A DNA stretch of 64,000 bases from Mangrovimicrobium sp033283325 (GTDB lineage: Bacteria; Pseudomonadota; Gammaproteobacteria; Pseudomonadales; Halieaceae): the NCBI GenBank assembly GCA_033283325.1, contig JAWMQO010000003.1, forward strand, positions 434,001 to 498,000, given 5' to 3'. The notes beneath the pieces were generated by a model. It made no database searches and was not told where the DNA came from. It saw only the letters and a program-made list of their open reading frames with translations. Below, in pieces: positions 25,913 to 34,727 of the stretch; position 1 is the stretch's first letter; each line of letters opens with the position of its first letter. The translations under genes and the position numbers were made by a program.

Positions 25913-26671
25913 ATGAGCCAGATCGCCCCACTACTGAAAACTCTCAAGCAGGAACTGCGTGCCCAGGGCCTCACCTACGCGGACGCGGCTGCCGCCCTGG
26001 GCATTTCCGAAAGCAGTGTGAAGCGCCTGTTCTCCGCCTCCCGCCTGTCGCTGGACCGGCTGGAGCAACTGTGCCAGGTGGCCGGGATGGAAATCTCCGA
26101 CCTGGTGCAGAAAATGTCCGAGGCCCGCCGCCGGGTGCAGATGCTCACGGAGGAACAGGAACAGGAGATCGCCGCCGACAAGCGCCTGCTGCTGGTGGCC
26201 ATCTGCGCCCTCAACCGGGTCAGTTTCGAGGAGATCCTCCAGACCTACGAGATCAGCGAGACCGAGTGCATACGGCTACTGGCACGCCTGGACCGGCTCA
26301 AGCTGCTCGAACTGCTCCCGCTCAACCGCTACCGGCTGATCGTGGCCAAGGACTTCCGCTGGATTCCCAATGGTCCGATCCAGCGGTTTTTTCGCCGGGA
26401 GGTGCAGCCTGCCTTCCTGCGCTCCAGCTTCAGCGGGGCGGGCGAGTCGCTGATATTTCACAGCGGTATGCTCTCGCGGGGTTCCAACGCCAGCTTGCTG
26501 AAAAAAATGGACAAGCTCGCGGCAGATTTCCATGAGTTGAACGAACAGGACCAGGGACTGCCACTGGAGGAGCGCTTCGGCAGCAGCCTGATGATTGCCC
26601 TGCGGCCCTGGGAGTTCAGTTATTTTGGCGAGTTGAGGCGGGAGGAGGGGGGCAAGAAATTTGCCGGGTGA
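25913..26671 (+). CDS. XRE family (Cro/CI) transcriptional regulator
   Basis: A 252-residue protein with an N-terminal HTH (about residues 9-63, LTYADAAAALGISESSVKRLFSASRLSLDRLEQLCQVAGM) and a C-terminal region of about 170 residues with a winged-helix look (EEILQTYEISETECIRLLARLDRLKLLELLPLNRYRL). It is divergent from the vWA/rhombosortase pair with a palindrome between, so it may regulate them as well as itself. The translation start at 25913 begins the HTH fold; there is no strong ribosome site. Confidence 0.85.
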   Translation: MSQIAPLLKTLKQELRAQGLTYADAAAALGISESSVKRLFSASRLSLDRLEQLCQVAGMEISDLVQKMSEARRRVQMLTEEQEQEIAADKRLLLVAICALNRVSFEEILQTYEISETECIRLLARLDRLKLLELLPLNRYRLIVAKDFRWIPNGPIQRFFRREVQPAFLRSSFSGAGESLIFHSGMLSRGSNASLLKKMDKLAADFHELNEQDQGLPLEERFGSSLMIALRPWEFSYFGELRREEGGKKFAG

Positions 26672-26695
26672 GGCGCATGGCGCGCAGACGCCACC

Positions 26696-26806
26696 CGTGG
26701 GAGTTCACTGTGGGAGCTCACTCTGTAAGCGATACTCTTCGCCCGGGAAATCGCCCGCGGAGCAGGCTCCCACAGGACTGTGGGAGCTCACTCTGTGAGC
26801 GATACA
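26696..26806. repeat. REP-like palindromic repeat cluster
   Basis: Two direct copies of TGTGGGAGCTCACTCTGT plus RAGCGATA (26709-26734 and 26779-26804), a partial third at about 26697, and an inverted GCTCCCACA arm at 26766-26774 that can form a stem with 26709-26717. The pattern GTGGGAGC...GCGAT is like Pseudomonas REP elements. It lies at the convergent ends of the HTH and enoyl-CoA hydratase genes. Confidence 0.75.
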
Positions 26807-26816
26807 GCCGTGCTTT

Positions 26817-27716
26817 CTAGCTTTTGTTGAAGAAGGCGCCGACCAGTTGCTTGGCTTCCGGCGTCACCGTCAGCGTGCACAGGCCGCGAGTCTCGATCAA
26901 CAGGGCCGTGTCGAAGTCCACCCGCAATACGCTGACCGCGCAGTCGAGGATCTTCGCCGGTGCCGGCCACTTGCCCTGGGTCTTCTTGTACAGCATCGGC
27001 GAGGACATCTGGATCAGCTGGAAAACCTGGGGATTGCGCGCATCGCCACCGGGGATTTTGAACCCTTTTACATCCCAGGGCTTGGTGGCCGCGGCCTCGT
27101 TGCCCTTGTTCGCCAGGATCCAGGCCTTGGCCCGGGGGACCAGTTCCTCGATGCTGTCGACGGTCTCGTCGATCAGCCCCGCTTCCAGTGCCTGGGCAGG
27201 GGTCAGGCGGGTGCCTTCCAGCAGGTAGGGCAGGGCTTTTTCCAGGCCGATCATGCTGACGGTACGCACGATGCCGCCGGCACCCGGCAGCAGTCCGAGA
27301 CCCACTTCGGGCAGCCCCAGGGCGACACTGTCGTCGTTCCAGGCGATGCGGTGATTACAGGCCAGGCAGACTTCAAAACCGCCGCCCAGCGCAGCGCCGT
27401 TGATCGCGGCGACCACCGGTACGGGCAGTTTTTCCAGTGCACGAAAATCCGCCTTCATGCCTTCGATCAGGTCGAAGAATTCCTTGATACCGTCTTTTTC
27501 CACGGCGAGGATTTCGTTGAGGTCCGCACCGGCAAAGAAGGTCTTTTTGGCGGAGGCGATCACCACACCGGTAAGGCCCTCTTCCGCCTGCAGTTTGGCG
27601 ACGGCGCCTTTCATCTCGGCGCGGTACTCCGCGCTCATGGAGTTCACCTTGGCCTCGAGGTCCATGGTGATGGTGACGATGCCGTCGGCGTCTTTCTCGT
27701 AATTGAATCCGCTCAT
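26817..27716 (-). CDS. Enoyl-CoA hydratase/isomerase, FadJ-like without the dehydrogenase half
   Basis: A 299-residue crotonase-fold protein. The oxyanion-hole segments are SAKKTFFAGADL and NGAALGGGFEVCLACNHRIA, and the catalytic glutamates of hydratases are present in GLPEVGLGLLPGAGG. From about residue 190 it continues into the helical linker that joins hydratase and 3-hydroxyacyl-CoA dehydrogenase halves in FadJ/FadB-type proteins (AAATKPWDVKGFKIPGG, FDTALLIETR) and stops at AFFNKS, about where the dehydrogenase would begin. The full proteins are about 700 residues. A REP-like repeat follows the stop at once. It may be a truncation that keeps hydratase function. The thiolase gene is 18 bp upstream. 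Confidence 0.85.
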   Translation of the reverse strand: MSGFNYEKDADGIVTITMDLEAKVNSMSAEYRAEMKGAVAKLQAEEGLTGVVIASAKKTFFAGADLNEILAVEKDGIKEFFDLIEGMKADFRALEKLPVPVVAAINGAALGGGFEVCLACNHRIAWNDDSVALGLPEVGLGLLPGAGGIVRTVSMIGLEKALPYLLEGTRLTPAQALEAGLIDETVDSIEELVPRAKAWILANKGNEAAATKPWDVKGFKIPGGDARNPQVFQLIQMSSPMLYKKTQGKWPAPAKILDCAVSVLRVDFDTALLIETRGLCTLTVTPEAKQLVGAFFNKS

Positions 27717-27734
27717 GTCAGATAGTCCTCCGGC

Positions 27735-28943
27735 TCACACGCGTTCGATGATGGTGGAAATGCCCATGCCGCCGCCCACGCAGAGCGAGATCATGGCGCG
27801 CTTGAGATCGCGGCGCTCCAGTTCGTCCAGCATGGTGCCGACCAGCATGGCACCGGTAGCGCCCAGCGGGTGGCCGAGGGCGATGGCGCCGCCGTTGACG
27901 TTGGTCACCTCGTGGTCGATGCCGAGGTCCTGCATGTAGCGCAGGCCGACAGAGGCGAAGGCCTCATTGATTTCCCACAGGTCGATGTCTTTCTTCTCCA
28001 GGCCGGCGACCTTGAGGCACTTCTCCGCCGCGGGACCGGGACCGGTGAGCATGATGATCGGGTCGGTGGAGAGCACCGCGGTGGCGACAATGCGGGCGCG
28101 GGGGGTAAGACCGAGATCCTTGCCCGCCTTCTCGGAACCGATCAGTACGGCAGAGGAGCCGTCGACGATGCCGGAGGAGTTGCCGGGAGTGTGGACGTGG
28201 TTCACTTTCTCCAGCTCGGTGTACTTGGAGAGGATCATGTCGTCGAAGCCCAGGCCGCCCAGCGCTTCGAAGGAGGCGCGCAGGCCGCCGAGGGTCTCCA
28301 CGGTGGTGCCCGGCTTGATGAAGTCGTCCTTCTCCAGGATGACCAGGCCGTTCTCGTCGAGTACCGGCACTACGGACTTGTCGAAGTAGCCGTTGTCGCG
28401 GGCGTGGGCCGCGCGGCGCTGGGATTCCACGGCGAAGGCGTCGACGTCTTCACGGGACCAGCCGCCGAGGGTGGCGATGGTGTCCGCGCCAATACCCTGG
28501 GGAACGAATTTGGTTTTCAGGCAGAAGCCGGGGTCATTGCCGAAGGCGCCGCCGTTGGAGCCGATGGGCTCGCGGGACATGCACTCCACGCCGCCGGCGA
28601 CGATCAGGTTCTCCCAGCCGGAAGCGATCTTGGCCGCGGCGCTGTTCACGGCCTCGAGGCCGGAGGCACAGAAGCGATCGAGCTGCACGCCGGGGACGGA
28701 TTCGTCCCAGCCGGCGTTCTGTACGATCAGCTTGGCGACATCGGAACCCTGTTCACCGGTGGGGGTGACACAGCCCATGATGACGTCGTCGACGTAGGAG
28801 GTATCGAGGTCGTAGCGACGCTGCAACTCACGCAGCAGGCCGGCGCCGAGGTCGATGGGTTTCACTTCGTGCAGGCTGCCGCCCGCCTTGCCCTTGCTCC
28901 GCGGGGTGCGGATGGCGTCGAAAATGTATGCGGTATTGCTCAT
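27735..28943 (-). CDS. Acetyl-CoA C-acyltransferase (thiolase)
   Basis: Thiolase of 402 residues acting in the last step of beta-oxidation. The acyl-accepting cysteine is in DRFCASGLEAV (about residue 92), the base histidine in GGAIALGHPLGATGA and the second cysteine in SLCVGGGMG. It is followed by the FadJ-like hydratase gene with an 18-bp gap, the common arrangement of a two-gene beta-oxidation operon. The start ATG at 28943 opens the family sequence (MSNTAYIFDAIRTPRSKG). Confidence 0.93.
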   Translation of the reverse strand: MSNTAYIFDAIRTPRSKGKAGGSLHEVKPIDLGAGLLRELQRRYDLDTSYVDDVIMGCVTPTGEQGSDVAKLIVQNAGWDESVPGVQLDRFCASGLEAVNSAAAKIASGWENLIVAGGVECMSREPIGSNGGAFGNDPGFCLKTKFVPQGIGADTIATLGGWSREDVDAFAVESQRRAAHARDNGYFDKSVVPVLDENGLVILEKDDFIKPGTTVETLGGLRASFEALGGLGFDDMILSKYTELEKVNHVHTPGNSSGIVDGSSAVLIGSEKAGKDLGLTPRARIVATAVLSTDPIIMLTGPGPAAEKCLKVAGLEKKDIDLWEINEAFASVGLRYMQDLGIDHEVTNVNGGAIALGHPLGATGAMLVGTMLDELERRDLKRAMISLCVGGGMGISTIIERV

Positions 28944-29060
28944 TGGAGTTTCCCCACTGCGATTTCGAGGTGGCGCACATCATGCGCCAGCGCGCCGACC
29001 GGGGCAATGATGGAACCGTGAAGGAAAATTGACAGTAGCGTACACCCGGGGACGAGCGCG

Positions 29061-29087
29061 AGGAAAGGGGGGCTGCACTCGCCCCCC
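29061..29087 (-). terminator. Terminator of the TonB-dependent receptor gene
   Basis: Minus-strand stem GGGGGGC/GCCCCCC with a 7-nt loop, followed by TTTCCT, beginning 7 bp after the stop codon. Confidence 0.6.
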
Positions 29088-29093
29088 GGCAGA

Positions 29094-31457
29094 TCAGTAG
29101 GAAAGCCTGAAATCCATGCCGTAGGAACGGGGCTCGAGGAAAGCGGCGGAAAGGGCGAAACTGCCAAAATTCAGGGCGGAAACCGCATAGTCGTTGTCGG
29201 ACAGGTTCTTGCCCCAGAGAGCCAGCTCGCCCGTGAATGACCCCACCCTTATGTCCCTGAGCGCAATACGGGCGTTGAGAATCCAGGAATCCGGCGAATA
29301 TTCCAGTTCCCCGAACTGTGGCAAGGCAGCGGCCCTGCCCGGATTTGAATCGAGCCGGATTTTGGAATGCCAGATTCCCGTGAAGCTGGCGGACAGGTAA
29401 CTGGTGTCGAACAGTGGCGCGGTGTCATAGCTGGCGGACAGGTTGGATGTCCAGTCCGGCACCAGCGTCGGCAGGTAATCGGAATTCGGGTAGATATTGC
29501 CACCGTTGGATGCACGCAGAACCTCGCTGACATCTGCATATTCGACGTCGGTATAACCGACAGAAACATTCAGCGTCAGCCCCTCCGCAGGCAGGGCGGA
29601 GATTTCCAGCTCCGCGCCCCGGGCCTCGATATCACCCCCGAATTCGACCACGAGCACGGAAATTTCCGGGTATCCGACATTGCTTCCCGCCTGCAGGCTC
29701 TGGGGATTTTCATAAGTGGCGTCAAACACCGCGAAATTCGCCCGCAGTCGATTGTCGAGAAAATCGCCCTTCATCCCCAACTCCCAGGACTTCACATCCT
29801 CCCTGCCAAAGGCGACGCCGGCGATCGAGCCACCCGACACAAAAGCCGTGGCATATTTTGCATAGAGCAGCGCATCGTTAGGCAAGCGGTAGTTGATTCC
29901 GAGCAGGTAACTCGGGTTATCCTCCTGGTAATCGTCGTCGATTTGCGTTGCCTCACCCGCATCCCCCAACAGGTAAGAGCCGGTTTTTTCATCGCGTGTC
30001 ATCCGGTAGCCGGCGACAAGATCGAGGGTGGAATTGAGGTGGAACTCCCCCTGGAGATAGGCCGCCATGGATTCCGCTTCGTTGCTGAAATATCCGCTGC
30101 TGCCGGGGGACAGCGCGGCGTTGGGGAAAAATGCGAAGGACAGGGTTTCCGGCGAGGCCGGCAAACCTGTGTCGTCTTCTGACCTGTAGTACAAGGCTCC
30201 GGCGGTCAGGGTGAGAGAATCCGACTCGTACACCGCCTGTAACTCATTGCTCCACTGATCGCTCTCGTTTCTCACGTGGCTGCAGACTGCGCAGAAGGGC
30301 GTGTCTTCCGCGAGCCCCAATGCAGGGCCGACGAAACCCAGCGTATAGCCGAGCCCCACCAGATTCGAGGCGGACAGTTCCGATTCGGTTTTCCGGTAGG
30401 CGAGAATATTTTTAATCGTGAGATCTTCCAATTCCCAGACCGCCGTCAGGTTGTGCCCCTGGTTGGTCTGGTCCCTCGGCAGATGGTAGCTATTATTGAC
30501 CTCGTCCGGGCGCCGACCGTCGGGATACAGGGGAACATCAGGATTCGCGGCCGTAAGCGCCCCGAGAAAAGCGGCGCCCTGCGCGCCCAGAATTGCGGGA
30601 TCGGGATTGAGGGCAATGGGCACATTCGCCGGAGGTGTGCCTCTCTCCTCGTTGTAATCATACTTGTAGCTGAGACTGAAATTATCACCCGGCGCAAATT
30701 CAGCAGCGAAAAACAGCCCGTCAGTATCGATATCGTTGAGGGTTGCCGGCGATTTGCCACGGCCCTCCCCCAGCCCGCTGCGGTCCCAACGGATTCCCGC
30801 GCCGAGGTTTTCGATACTCCCCTCCTGCTCCTCGTGAACGTAGCTGAAGGACACACTGAGATCACGCCAGGACGGCAGGTCGACGAGTGTACTCGAGCGC
30901 AGGTAATCCCTGCTTCCGAGCGAAATATCCTGGGAAAAACCCAACTCGCCCAGCGGATTACGTGTACTGATACTTATCGCGCCGGCAGTGGCGTTACGCC
31001 CGAACAGGGTACCCTGGGGACCGCGCAAGACCTCGATGCGCTCGATCGTCGGCAGGTTGAAGACCGTACCGCGGGGATTACCGAGATAGACACCATCCAG
31101 GTAGGTGGATATCTGCTTGTCAGTACCCGGCAACGATCCGTAGGAAGTAATTCCCCGCATGCTGAAAGAGACCGTACCTACTGCGCCGGGCGAGGGCCGC
31201 GACACCAGATTCGGCGCCAGACCACTCAGGTCCGCCACGTTAAACACGCGATTCACCTCGATCTGCTCAGCGGTGAGCGCAGTGACGGCTACGGGAATGT
31301 CCTGGATACTCTGTTCACGTTTCTGCGCGGTTACCACCACCTCCTCCAATCCCGCTGGTCGGCTCTGGTCAAAGGCGGCGGAAGGCAATACACAGCAGGC
31401 GAAACTCGCTGCACTCAGGAGGGCTGGTACTGGCACACTGCACGACGATATTTTCAT
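29094..31457 (-). CDS. TonB-dependent outer-membrane receptor
   Basis: A 787-residue receptor with a signal peptide (ending near LPSAAF), a TonB-box-like stretch LEEVVVTAQKREQSIQDIPVAVTALT, a plug domain (about 45-160, with IERIEVLRGPQGTLFGRNATAGAISI), and a C-terminal 22-strand barrel ending in the usual aromatic (FRLSY). It belongs to the large marine group often linked to uptake of hydrophobic or carbohydrate substrates; the substrate is unknown. I used the ATG at 31457 with GGCGAGAT before it, because the longer ORF start adds no signal peptide. An AraC regulator lies 182 bp upstream on the same strand. Confidence 0.92.
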   Translation of the reverse strand: MKISSCSVPVPALLSAASFACCVLPSAAFDQSRPAGLEEVVVTAQKREQSIQDIPVAVTALTAEQIEVNRVFNVADLSGLAPNLVSRPSPGAVGTVSFSMRGITSYGSLPGTDKQISTYLDGVYLGNPRGTVFNLPTIERIEVLRGPQGTLFGRNATAGAISISTRNPLGELGFSQDISLGSRDYLRSSTLVDLPSWRDLSVSFSYVHEEQEGSIENLGAGIRWDRSGLGEGRGKSPATLNDIDTDGLFFAAEFAPGDNFSLSYKYDYNEERGTPPANVPIALNPDPAILGAQGAAFLGALTAANPDVPLYPDGRRPDEVNNSYHLPRDQTNQGHNLTAVWELEDLTIKNILAYRKTESELSASNLVGLGYTLGFVGPALGLAEDTPFCAVCSHVRNESDQWSNELQAVYESDSLTLTAGALYYRSEDDTGLPASPETLSFAFFPNAALSPGSSGYFSNEAESMAAYLQGEFHLNSTLDLVAGYRMTRDEKTGSYLLGDAGEATQIDDDYQEDNPSYLLGINYRLPNDALLYAKYATAFVSGGSIAGVAFGREDVKSWELGMKGDFLDNRLRANFAVFDATYENPQSLQAGSNVGYPEISVLVVEFGGDIEARGAELEISALPAEGLTLNVSVGYTDVEYADVSEVLRASNGGNIYPNSDYLPTLVPDWTSNLSASYDTAPLFDTSYLSASFTGIWHSKIRLDSNPGRAAALPQFGELEYSPDSWILNARIALRDIRVGSFTGELALWGKNLSDNDYAVSALNFGSFALSAAFLEPRSYGMDFRLSY

Positions 31458-31639
31458 TATGATCTCGCCATATAATTGTCGCTTGGTCAGTTTTTTGATC
31501 CTAAGCAGGCCTCTCCGGGGGGTCAACGATCCGGTGGCCAAGTTGGCATGAATGACGAAGTTTGTCCGGAATGGATATTTTCCGGCGGAAAAAGCAGGTA
31601 TTTACAGAATGCGATCGATGCCGGTCAGCCCGGCGTCAG

Positions 31640-32524
31640 CTAGCCCAGGGACAGAGTCATTTTTTCTGCCCGGATTCTCTCCAGGTACTGTTTGGGCGAC
31701 TCGCCCGTCGCCCGACGGAAAGCCCGGGTAAAGTTGGAAGGCGCGGAAAAGCCCAGTGAATAGGCCACCGATTTGATTGCCATTCCCGAAGCGATCATCC
31801 GCTTTGCGTGCTCGGCCCGCCGCTGCGCGACATACAGGCCCAGCGATTGTTGCCGTGTTTCCTGGAAGGCCCGGCAAAGGTGCCGGACGGACAGCGAACA
31901 GAGCTCCGCGAGTTCTTCCAGGGTCGGGGCAGATTTCTCCTCGGACAAACGCTGGTCGATCAGCCGCAGGCGCCATTCCGACAACTTGCACGGAGACGGG
32001 CCGTCGGAGCACTTGTGGATGTGGCGGGAAATTTCCACGGCCACCTGGGTCGCAAGCGCGTCGATCATGAACCCGGCCGCCAGGCTCGGGTTGCGAATCT
32101 CCTGCACGATCCTGCGGCAAAGGTCCCTGATCGCCCGGTTCCTGATATCGAGCATCGCCCGCAGCGCGCAGCTTTCCCAGTCGAGTTGCTGCTCAAGCAT
32201 CGCTTCCACGGTGCCGGGGTTGAACTCACAGACAACAGACTGCAGGTGCTTCACTTCACTCTTGAAGTGAATTTCATTTCCCGCGGGGATGAAGAAAGCG
32301 CTGCCACAGGCCTCAAAACGCTGGGGATTCCAGTGATTCCTGAAACAGCTGCGCGCGCTTGAGGTATGGCTTTCGGGCAGCATGGAAATCTGCAGGTGAT
32401 GGCTGGTAAAACGGCTGCAGATATCAATCGGCGCCTCCCAGCTTCCGCTGGCCACCTGCACGCGGCCCAGCCTGGTCGGTACCTCGACTTCCACCGAGTC
32501 CCAGCTTCCTATCATGGCTTTCAT
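31640..32524 (-). CDS. AraC family transcriptional regulator
   Basis: A 294-residue regulator. The C-terminal HTH pair is clear: LEELAELCSLSVRHLCRAFQETR and IKSVAYSLGFSAPSNFTRAFRRATGESPKQYLERIR. The N-terminal half is divergent and holds cysteines and histidines (FTSHHLQISMLPESHTSS) that could form a sensing cupin. It lies upstream of the TonB receptor on the same strand and divergent from the Tat-exported protein, so either may be its target. Starts at 32548 (GTG), 32524 or 32515 are possible. Confidence 0.85.
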   Translation of the reverse strand: MKAMIGSWDSVEVEVPTRLGRVQVASGSWEAPIDICSRFTSHHLQISMLPESHTSSARSCFRNHWNPQRFEACGSAFFIPAGNEIHFKSEVKHLQSVVCEFNPGTVEAMLEQQLDWESCALRAMLDIRNRAIRDLCRRIVQEIRNPSLAAGFMIDALATQVAVEISRHIHKCSDGPSPCKLSEWRLRLIDQRLSEEKSAPTLEELAELCSLSVRHLCRAFQETRQQSLGLYVAQRRAEHAKRMIASGMAIKSVAYSLGFSAPSNFTRAFRRATGESPKQYLERIRAEKMTLSLG

Positions 32525-32811
32525 TATTAGATAAGTGCCTAACACCAATCCGGAGCTCAGGCCCAGTGTACGAATTATTACAGTTTGATCAAGTTTTGAG
32601 CATTACAGAACCGACAGCTTAGCCGCGCGACAATTGTCCAGATGCACGAGCGCAGCGGGGTGGCAAGAATGGATAGCCATGGCCAATATGAAGCGGTGAC
32701 AGCCATTGCTGACGCCAGGTCGCTTATCTAGACTGACTTATGCATTCGGCGAACTGTAGCGCCTGCACCTGAGTGCAACCGAAGAATAACCAGGCGGCCC
32801 TAGGACGACAG

Positions 32812-33993
32812 ATGGCGATCAATCGACGGCTTTTTCTCAATCACTCGTGTACTGCCCTCGCGGGCACATTGCTCACACCAGGAATCTCGCCCATGGCATT
32901 CAGCAAGCCCCAATACCCACTGCTCAACAGCGAGCTTTCCGGCGGTCTTGCCGCAGAAAATGACCTGGTGTTCCCGGCCAAACCAGACAATCCGGAAATG
33001 CGCGAGAGCGTCAATATCTGGCTGTTCGCCGAGGATGGCAGCTTTGCCTTCCCCCGCATGGCGCTGGAAGCTGAGGCCTCCTCCTGGGACAAGCGCATGT
33101 ACGACTCCAATTTCGCCTTTGCCGGAGGCCGGGTGATGAAGAGCTTTGGCTGGGGAGAAGTGCCCTCACCCATCGACGAGAACGGCCGGCCCACCGTTTT
33201 CGGCGGGGGGCCGCTGACCTTTCGCTGTATCGAGCCTTTCAGACGCTGGCGGGTGAGCTTCGACGGGGAAGTGGTCGATGGCGAAGTCGGCCAGCAGATG
33301 GACCGCAGCTTCGGCAGGGAGCCCAAACTGGTTCCCGTGCACATGGAAGCGGAACTGGAGATGATCACCCCCGCCTGGGTACAGGACCGCTCGCCGGAGA
33401 AAGTCGCGACCATGTCCCGCCAGGACCGGCTCAACGCGGAGTTCATGGGGGTCGGCTGGCGCTTCGAACACCTGTTCCGCGGCGATGGCGAAATCAGCGT
33501 GGATGGCGGCAGTAGCAAACCCTTCCGCAGCGTGGGTTCGCGTATCCACCGCCAGAGCGTTCGTCCCTCTGCCACCCTTGCCAATGACTGGCTGGGACAC
33601 TGCTGGCAATCGGCGGTATTCCCCGACGGCCGCGCCTTCGGCTGCTGCGCCTACCCCAACAAGACCATGGACGGCTGGACCTACAACGACGCCTATGTCT
33701 ATATCGACGGCCAGATGCACCTCGCCCGCATGGTCAAGACACCCTGGCTGGACAAATTGCAGGCCGAGGGCGACGACTGCAGCCTGGAGCTCGAATACAG
33801 CGGCGGCCGGATTCGCATCGGCGGCAAGACCACCCTCAGCACCTTCACCCTGATGACCCAGGGCCCCATGGCGGGCTTCGCCCTCAACCAGACCGGCGCC
33901 TGGTACAACTGGGATGACCAGCAGGCTATCGGCATGATGGAGCGCTCGAGCAGTTTCGAGGTGCTGGGCTACCAACCCGCCGGGGAGACCTGA
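32812..33993 (+). CDS. Tat-exported AttH/CrtC-like (DUF7064-type) protein
   Basis: A 393-residue protein with an N-terminal twin-arginine-like signal (MAINRRLFLNHSCTALAGTLL). The body is rich in Trp and beta strands: SVNIWLFAEDGSFAFPRMALEAEASSWDK, then DRLNAEFMGVGWRFEHLFRGDGEI, then HCWQSAVFPDGRAFGCCAYPN. This resembles the lipocalin-like AttH/CrtC and DUF7064 group, whose members act on or bind terpenoids and steroids, but function here is not shown. A GTG at 32773 could extend it. It is divergent from the AraC gene. Confidence 0.65.
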   Translation: MAINRRLFLNHSCTALAGTLLTPGISPMAFSKPQYPLLNSELSGGLAAENDLVFPAKPDNPEMRESVNIWLFAEDGSFAFPRMALEAEASSWDKRMYDSNFAFAGGRVMKSFGWGEVPSPIDENGRPTVFGGGPLTFRCIEPFRRWRVSFDGEVVDGEVGQQMDRSFGREPKLVPVHMEAELEMITPAWVQDRSPEKVATMSRQDRLNAEFMGVGWRFEHLFRGDGEISVDGGSSKPFRSVGSRIHRQSVRPSATLANDWLGHCWQSAVFPDGRAFGCCAYPNKTMDGWTYNDAYVYIDGQMHLARMVKTPWLDKLQAEGDDCSLELEYSGGRIRIGGKTTLSTFTLMTQGPMAGFALNQTGAWYNWDDQQAIGMMERSSSFEVLGYQPAGET

Positions 33994-34146
33994 ACTACTG
34001 GAGCGCGGAAAAACGCTTCCAATTCCCGGTGTCTGATGGGTATTATCCCCGCGGCCTGTTTGGCCTGAGCACTGCGCAAAATCCTGCGCATCCACTGTTG
34101 GATTCAACCCCGCGCACTCCCACGCGCACGACACTGGAATTGCACT

Positions 34147-34614
34147 ATGACACCGGGAATCGATGCGGCCAGAAAAAATCGGGTGCAGCACAAAGTCCAC
34201 GAATACAGCCACGACCCTTCCAGTGACTCCTACGGACTGGAGGCGGCGGAAAAAATGGGCGTGCCCGCCGAGCGGGTTTTCAAGACCCTGGTGGTAAGCC
34301 TGGACGGCAAGACGCTGGGCGTCGGCGTGGTTCCGGTGGATAAAAGCCTGAGCATGAAGCTGATCGCCCGCGCCCTGGGCGCCAAGAAGGCCAGCATGGC
34401 GGATCCGGGGGACGTGGAACGCAGCACCGGTTACGTCCTCGGCGGTGTCAGCCCGCTGGGACAAAAGAAGCGCCTGCCCACCGTGATCGACGCCAGCGCC
34501 AGTGATTTCAATACCGTGTACGTCAGCGCCGGTCGTCGCGGGCTGGAGATCGAGCTGGCCCCGGCGGACTTGTGTACGCTGGTGGGCGGAAACTTTGCTG
34601 TGATCGGCCAGTAA
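34147..34614 (+). CDS. ybaK: Cys-tRNA(Pro) deacylase YbaK/EbsC
   Basis: A 155-residue editing enzyme that removes cysteine wrongly attached to tRNA-Pro. The conserved lysine region VFKTLVVSLDGKTLGVGVVPVDKSLSMK, the KKASMADP segment and YVLGGVSPLGQKKRLPTVID are typical of the YbaK branch. It stands alone between a Tat-exported protein and a phospholipase-D-like gene. Confidence 0.93.
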   Translation: MTPGIDAARKNRVQHKVHEYSHDPSSDSYGLEAAEKMGVPAERVFKTLVVSLDGKTLGVGVVPVDKSLSMKLIARALGAKKASMADPGDVERSTGYVLGGVSPLGQKKRLPTVIDASASDFNTVYVSAGRRGLEIELAPADLCTLVGGNFAVIGQ

Positions 34615-34727
34615 GTCCTCACTACGAATACAGAGCACAGCGCCGCTTGCTGCCAGGTGCAGCAAACTCGCCTACACTAGCGGGATGCGGGCAAAAACAG
34701 GGGACGGGGTCATATGAGAGGAGCAGC

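Noticed and set aside
26788..26970. Frameshifted remnant of the missing dehydrogenase half of FadJ
   Set aside because: Downstream of the stop there is only the REP-like repeat and a convergent gene; no dehydrogenase sequence is visible in any frame.
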